NCBI RefSeq assembly: GCF_910592395.1
Contig: NC_088312.1
Location: 16,065,292-16,129,291 of the forward strand
DNA length: 64,000 nt
Direction of reading: 5' to 3'
DNA from: Lineus longissimus
Lineage: Eukaryota > Nemertea > Pilidiophora > Heteronemertea > Lineidae
Positions 59,536 through 64,000 of this stretch are shown in pieces. The translations under genes were made by a program, and so were the position numbers. Within the stretch, counting starts at the first letter, position 1. The number at the start of each line of letters is the position of its first letter. A model generated the notes under the pieces. The model was not told where the DNA came from. It made no database searches and saw only the letters and a list, made by a program, of their open reading frames with translations.

Positions 59536-59751
59536 TAGGCGAAATGGTGAGTAGGCGAAATGGTGAGTAGGCGAAATGGTGTGTAGGCGAAATGGTGAAT
59601 AGGCGAAGTGGGTGTAGGCGAAATGGTGAGTAGGCGAAATGGGGGTAGGCGAAATGGGGGTAGGCGAAATGGGGGTAGGCGAAATGGGGGTAGGCGAAAT
59701 GGGTAATAGGCGAAATGGGTGTAGGCGAAATGGGTGTAGGCGAAATGGGGA
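59536..59751 (-). repeat. MULE right terminal array
   Basis: About 14-15 units of GTAGGCGAAATGG with linkers TGA, TGT or GGG are the inverse of the left array. Four consecutive inner units are identical GGGGTAGGCGAAAT repeats, suggesting recent slippage or unequal exchange. Confidence 0.9.
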
Positions 59752-59757
59752 TACACC

Positions 59758-59765
59758 TTCCAATC
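59758..59765. repeat. MULE target-site duplication, right
   Basis: TTCCAATC directly follows the terminal repeat and matches 56026-56033. Confidence 0.75.
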
Positions 59766-60189
59766 ATGGTCAAAATTTTGAGAAACTATCAGCAATGAGA
59801 AAAAATTTATAAACTTAATCCAATCACAACAATCTAATCAAGACATCTCACCTTGTCTGTTGAGCGTTTGATCGATTTATATGATCTTTATAAATAAAAG
59901 CTTCCTCGTCGGTTTTGTGGTGATTTAAATGAGAACTATAAATGCAGCGTACGACATTAATCTTTTCACAGGCTTAGTGGTGATGCGATAGCCTCTTTGC
60001 AAATCGAAAGATTATTTCCTTTTCTATATCCGCGGTACCGCTTTTCAAGATGGTGGCAACTTACTAGAACTAGAGGCATTGTAAGGAACGAAATCAGCCC
60101 CTTTAGTGTCAAGATTGGCTGCTCGGGATGCACAAGTTTTGCCTCAAACCGCGATATTCAAACACGACTGGCAATATGCCAACTCATAA

Positions 60190-60539
60190 TTTTTACCAAT
60201 ACCCCCAACTGGTGACATGAATTGAAACTAATCAATTTTATATCAAAACCTTGATATTTTGCGGACTTCTTCAAATTTATTTCAAACATCTATCTGCTGG
60301 AATGAAAGTGATACTTGCGTAATTTACGCTTTGGCCCCCTGGTGAGCTGAATTACAGTCGAATCGCAATGATTTTTCTGTTACAGCATATCTTGGGCTGT
60401 TCTTCCTGAGAGCCAGTTTTGAAGTGCCTAGGCCTTATGATTACAAAATGCCCAATTTGTCCACGGATGGATGGATGGAAGGACGGACCCCACTCGCATA
60501 GCTATTGGACTAGCTCAGCTGACTTTGACAGCTGAGCTA
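60190..60539 (+). repeat. Family-2 3' end (copy E)
   Basis: It matches the last 350 bases of copies C and D (GGTGA.AT.AAT.....CTAATC.ATTTTATATCAAA onward), with the GGATGGATGGAAGGACGG microsatellite and hairpin end CAGCTGAGCTA. The 5' part is absent. Confidence 0.65.
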
Positions 60540-61490
60540 AAAACGAAATAGCAAATGCATTAGGGTAATCTATACACCTTGGGTGTTAACTCAAGGTGTA
60601 TAGAGTTTTACTTGGAAAGAAGTCAAGTTTGGAGTAACATTTTGGATGCAGTTTTATGCCAGTCTATAAGAACGCTCTTGCCCAACAAGGGCATGAAAAT
60701 TACTTTAGCAGACCAGCATTTAGTGAAGAACCTGTGCACAGGCATTTACAACTAACAGATGGATAATTTGATGAAACTAGAAATATATAACGCAATTGGG
60801 GTAAATTGCGAATGTATGCCCCCGCTCTGGTGTGTTCCGTGTGTTAATAAGTTCATTGCGCGCGTTATTTAGCCTATAAATATGAAATTGTGGCTATAAG
60901 CGCACCTCGAATATAAGCGCAGTGCGCTTATAAGCGCATAAATACGATAATATCTTCTCTGTGGCTGTTTATGAAATTTTGTGGAGGCTCTCAAATAACA
61001 TCCACAATAATATGGCTGTTGACTGGGCTAGTTGGTCTGACAATAGACATGCACGTGAACAGCAGAGGTTGGTTTTCCCATTTACTCACTACAGAGGTGA
61101 AGCGTGGTCTATACTATTTTCGCCGTTGTCATCTCCTTGATCTTTTAAGTTTTTGCCATTTCCAAGGCGATTGCCTGTTAGCAATTTACACAGAAGATCA
61201 GTGGGCAAGCTGTTGACCCTGTTACTGGAAATGCATCAATTATGCGATCGCCTGGAATCAGTCACAGAATATCTGGTACTCAGGAAGTTAAAGACTAGTC
61301 ACTGCCGGGTAGTAGTGCAATCTGCTAGAATCAGTCACAGAATATCCATTGCTTACATGCTAATGAATAACAACTGTCAGGCTATTTATCCCTTCTCCTG
61401 GTGTCAGTCACAGAATATCCAATGCTCGGATATCAATGAATAGCAACTGCGTGGCTATTTATCTCATCTCTTATCTTATCTCATCTCAGC
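60540..61490. other. Unassigned sequence with two palindromes
   Basis: A hairpin with 12 bp arms CTATACACCTTG (60570-60581 and 60592-60603) and a 10-base loop lies near the left. ATAAGCGCAGTGCGCTTAT near 60912-60930 is a second palindrome. ATATCCA-bearing stretches repeat at 61255-61440 (GTCACAGAATATC three times). No gene was recognised. Confidence 0.5.
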
Positions 61491-61494
61491 AAAT

Positions 61495-62582
61495 TTCTAA
61501 GATGGCGGCTGGAGGCCATTTTGGATTCTGGAATGCGCCCAAAATCGATAGAGAAACTCCCCTACTGAAGACCATTACACCACAAACGTTTGAAGTGTGT
61601 CAAACCTCTAGTTCTTCAGTTAACAATCGGAATACCAAAATCTAGTTGGCTGCTGGCAGCCATATTGGATTTTGGAACACGCCCAAAATTGATAGAGAGC
61701 ATCCCCTGAATGACCATTGCACCACAAAAGTTTGAAGTGTGTCAAACCTCTAGTTCTTCAGTTAACAATCGGAATACCAAAATCTAAGTTGGCTGCTGGC
61801 AGCCATATTGAATTTTGGGCCAGGCCCAAAATCGACAGGGAACCTCCCCTACACAACCTCATCACACCACATAAGTTTCAGGTCTGTCACTCACTTGGTT
61901 CTTGAGTTACAGGTCGGAATGCGAAAAACCAAGTCGGGCCTGGCAGCCATCTTGGATTTCAGATCGGGCCCAAAATGGATAGGGAACCTCCCCTACACTA
62001 GGTAATAACACCACATAAGTTTCAGGTCTGTCACTCACTCGGTTCTTAATTTACGGGGTGGAATACAAATCACCAAGTCGGGGACCTGGTGGCCATCTTT
62101 GATTTCGGGTCTGGCCCAAAATCGATAGGGAACCTCCCCTACCATAGACCATTACACCACAAAAGTTTGAAGACTGTTGGACCTCCGGTTCTCCAGTTAA
62201 CGAGCGGAATGCGAAAATCTAAGATGGTGGCTGGCGGCCATCTTTGATTTCGGGTCGAGCCCAAAATCGATATGGAACCTCCCCTACCATAGACCATCAC
62301 ACCACAAAAGTTTGAAGACTGTTGGACCTCTGGTTCTCTTGTAAACGAGCGGAATGCGAAAATCTAAGATGGCGGCTGGCGGCCATATTGGATTTTGGAA
62401 CACGCCAAAAAACAATAGGGACCCTTTGACACACTAGGCCTACACCCCCTAAAAATTTCAAGTCAGCCGAGCAAGGGGTTCTTGAGTTATAGTCTGGAAT
62501 TCAGTGCGGCGGACGCGGACGCGGCGGCGGCGGCCGGAAACCACCCAAGTACATAATGCCCCCACTTTAGCAGAGGCATAAT
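61495..62582 (+). mobile_element. Third core-repeat element (about 155 bp units, CGG microsatellite, terminal hairpin)
   Basis: About seven units share GGC.GCC(A/C)T.TTGGATTT, GCCCAAAATCGATAG, CCTCCCCTAC and ACACCACA(A/T)AAGTTT. A GCGGACGCGGACGCGGCGGC microsatellite (62509-62533) follows, then an end with CATAATGCC...GGCATAAT that can form a hairpin. The layout parallels families 1 and 2. Confidence 0.6.
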
Positions 62583-62800
62583 AATCAATGCTCCCTATTC
62601 CGCTGAAACGGAACCATACCGTTTTTTCCAGTAAGTCTCTTATAACTGCTGGACGACGGAAGACAACACGCTATTGATACCGGTATAAAAGTGTTCATGT
62701 CGTACAAGATGAAAATATTGCACGTCATCCAGTACACTTTGTACCCTTCACAATTTACAGCAATTTTTATAGCCTGACAAAAAAAATGCCCCTTCTTCTA

Positions 62801-63875
62801 ATGAAATGGTCAGGGCCATTGTGCTCACCTCATGTGGAGGAAAGATGGATAAAGATCATGGTATTGTGTCATGTAGTGTTAGGTTTGATGTAGGTCCAAG
62901 CAATTACAATTTCCCCAAAATGGCCAATTTACAGTACATTTGACCTCTGTGACCTTGAAAAGTAGGTCAAATCAAAGAAGACCCGGGTGACACATTAAAT
63001 GGTTGTTAGAATTAGATGTACCTATGATATAAAATTGGTGCCAATCAGGCAAGTAATTAAGGAATAATAGAATTTTGGATTTGGCCCCCTCCCTGGAGGC
63101 CAAACGGCAAATCAGATCAGACCAAACTTCGGTACCTGAGATCACCTGACCAAGGGGTACAAGTGTACTTAATTTGTGATCAAAAGTCATTGCGGTTAAG
63201 AAACGTGCCATAGTTATGGCCTGACGGCCATTTTACGCCATTTGACCTCTGTGACCTTGAAAGTAGGTCAAATTAAAAACCTGTGTGACATATACTGTAT
63301 GGTGGTTAGACGTACCTATGATATCAAATTGGTGGCAATCGGGCAAGAAGTTAAGGAATAATCACATTTTTAAGGTTTTTGGATTATGCCCCCTGATGGT
63401 CAAGTGGTGAATCATATTGGAGCGAACTTCGGTCCCTGAGATCACCTGACTAAGGGGTACATGTGTACCAAATTTGGGATCACCAGTCATTGCAGTTTAG
63501 AAACGTGCCATGGTTACAACCTTACGGTCAATTTACGCCATTTGACCTCTGTGACCTTGAAAAGTTGATCAAATCAAAAACCCGTATGATATGTGATGTA
63601 TCCTTGCTTGAAGTACCTACCATAAAATTTTTATTGAAAACGGATCCTGAACAAGAGACATATCACACTTTTTATGTTTTCAGTTTTGGCCCCCTGGTGG
63701 CGAAGTCATGAACCAGAAATTCAGTCACAGAGTACCTCTGACCTAGTTGGTCATGTGCACAAAGTTTCAAGTTCATAGCTCTAGCGGTTAAGAAACGTGC
63801 CACAGGATACGACGACGACGACAGACGACGGACACAGGGCTAGTCTATTGTATAGACTCCCCTAACGGTGAGCCA
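62801..63875 (+). mobile_element. Family-1 repeat with subfamily-b 3' end
   Basis: The 5' part (ATGAAATGGTCAGGGCCATT and the first core units) matches the young copies. The last unit and end (GTATAGACTCCCCTAACGGTGAGCC) match the older subfamily at 11846. One G-to-A-type change breaks the 5' hairpin. It may be a recombinant or an intermediate form. Confidence 0.7.
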
Positions 63876-64000
63876 AAAAGCCCATAGCAAAATCCATCAT
63901 TGCTATGTGGAGGAAGTTCAAATCTCCCGCCATTGAGACTTCACAGCGACCATGACGTCATAATTTATGCCGAAAGAAATTTTTGGAAAATCACACAAAC

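Larger units (their letters stand above)
56034..59757 (+). mobile_element. Complete Mutator-like (MULE) transposon with arrayed terminal inverted repeats
   Basis: The element runs from GGTTCATCCCCATTTCGCC to the inverse GGCGAAATGGGGATACACC. Its ends are arrays of a 13-16 bp unit: CCCATTTCGCCTAC variants at 56041-56270 and GTAGGCGAAATGGG variants at 59536-59751, roughly 14 units each. Between them is one spliced transposase gene on the plus strand. The duplication TTCCAATC flanks it. Ends, duplication and an unbroken gene together suggest a recently active autonomous copy of 3.7 kb. Confidence 0.85.

Overview
This is animal nuclear DNA, most likely from a marine invertebrate. The window has spliced exons, GT..AG introns, CR1/L2-like LINE ends with ATT tails, DIRS retrotransposons and dense, young non-autonomous repeats. 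The species cannot be fixed from sequence alone; an echinoderm, hemichordate, lancelet or mollusc would all fit. There is no bacterial or CRISPR content, and I found no convincing intact tRNA or rRNA gene.

The host gene I can support is on the minus strand. Two small exons, at 43480-43563 (28 codons) and 2629-2752 (41 codons plus one base), join in phase and encode a WD-repeat segment of a tomosyn (STXBP5/LLGL-type) syntaxin-binding protein. Almost everything between them is one intron of about 40.7 kb packed with mobile elements, and the DNA from 43.6 kb to 64 kb would be part of the preceding intron. Other coding sequence belongs to mobile elements, to a LINE-interrupted chromodomain-like open frame (45688-47414, plus strand), or to weak candidates.

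From left to right: 0-5.7 kb holds a family-1 repeat end, a piggyBac-like remnant, the tomosyn exon, an AT-rich fold-back, and a LINE fragment split by a full family-1 repeat. 5.7-13.3 kb holds dispersed units, two divergent family-1 copies in opposite orientation, and an element bounded by inverted arrays of a short unit. 13.3-16.1 kb is an uninterrupted family-2 repeat (copy A). 18.5-19.6 kb is another family-1 copy. 19.9-37.5 kb is family-2 copy B, blown up by four nested insertions: DIRS-A, a pogo-like element, DIRS-B and a family-1 repeat. Copy A supplies the empty site for each of them. 37.6-41.4 kb holds more family-1 copies and family-2 copy C. 42.8-43.6 kb holds a LINE end and the tomosyn exon. 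45-56 kb is an old duplicated block carrying the chromodomain-like frame in one half and family-2 copy D in the other. 56.0-59.8 kb is a complete Mutator-like (MULE) transposon with a two-exon FLYWCH-MULE transposase gene, arrayed terminal inverted repeats and a target duplication. 60-64 kb holds further core-repeat elements and a family-1 copy.

The most interesting material is: (1) the apparently intact FLYWCH-MULE with 14-16 bp tandem arrays as its terminal inverted repeats; (2) two repeat families with matching hairpin ends that insert without a resolvable target duplication, suggesting rolling-circle (HINE/pearl-like) elements; (3) the nuclear-receptor-type half-site clusters those repeats spread; and (4) a DIRS pair whose circle junction, target motif and complementary recombinase lesions can all be read from this one window.
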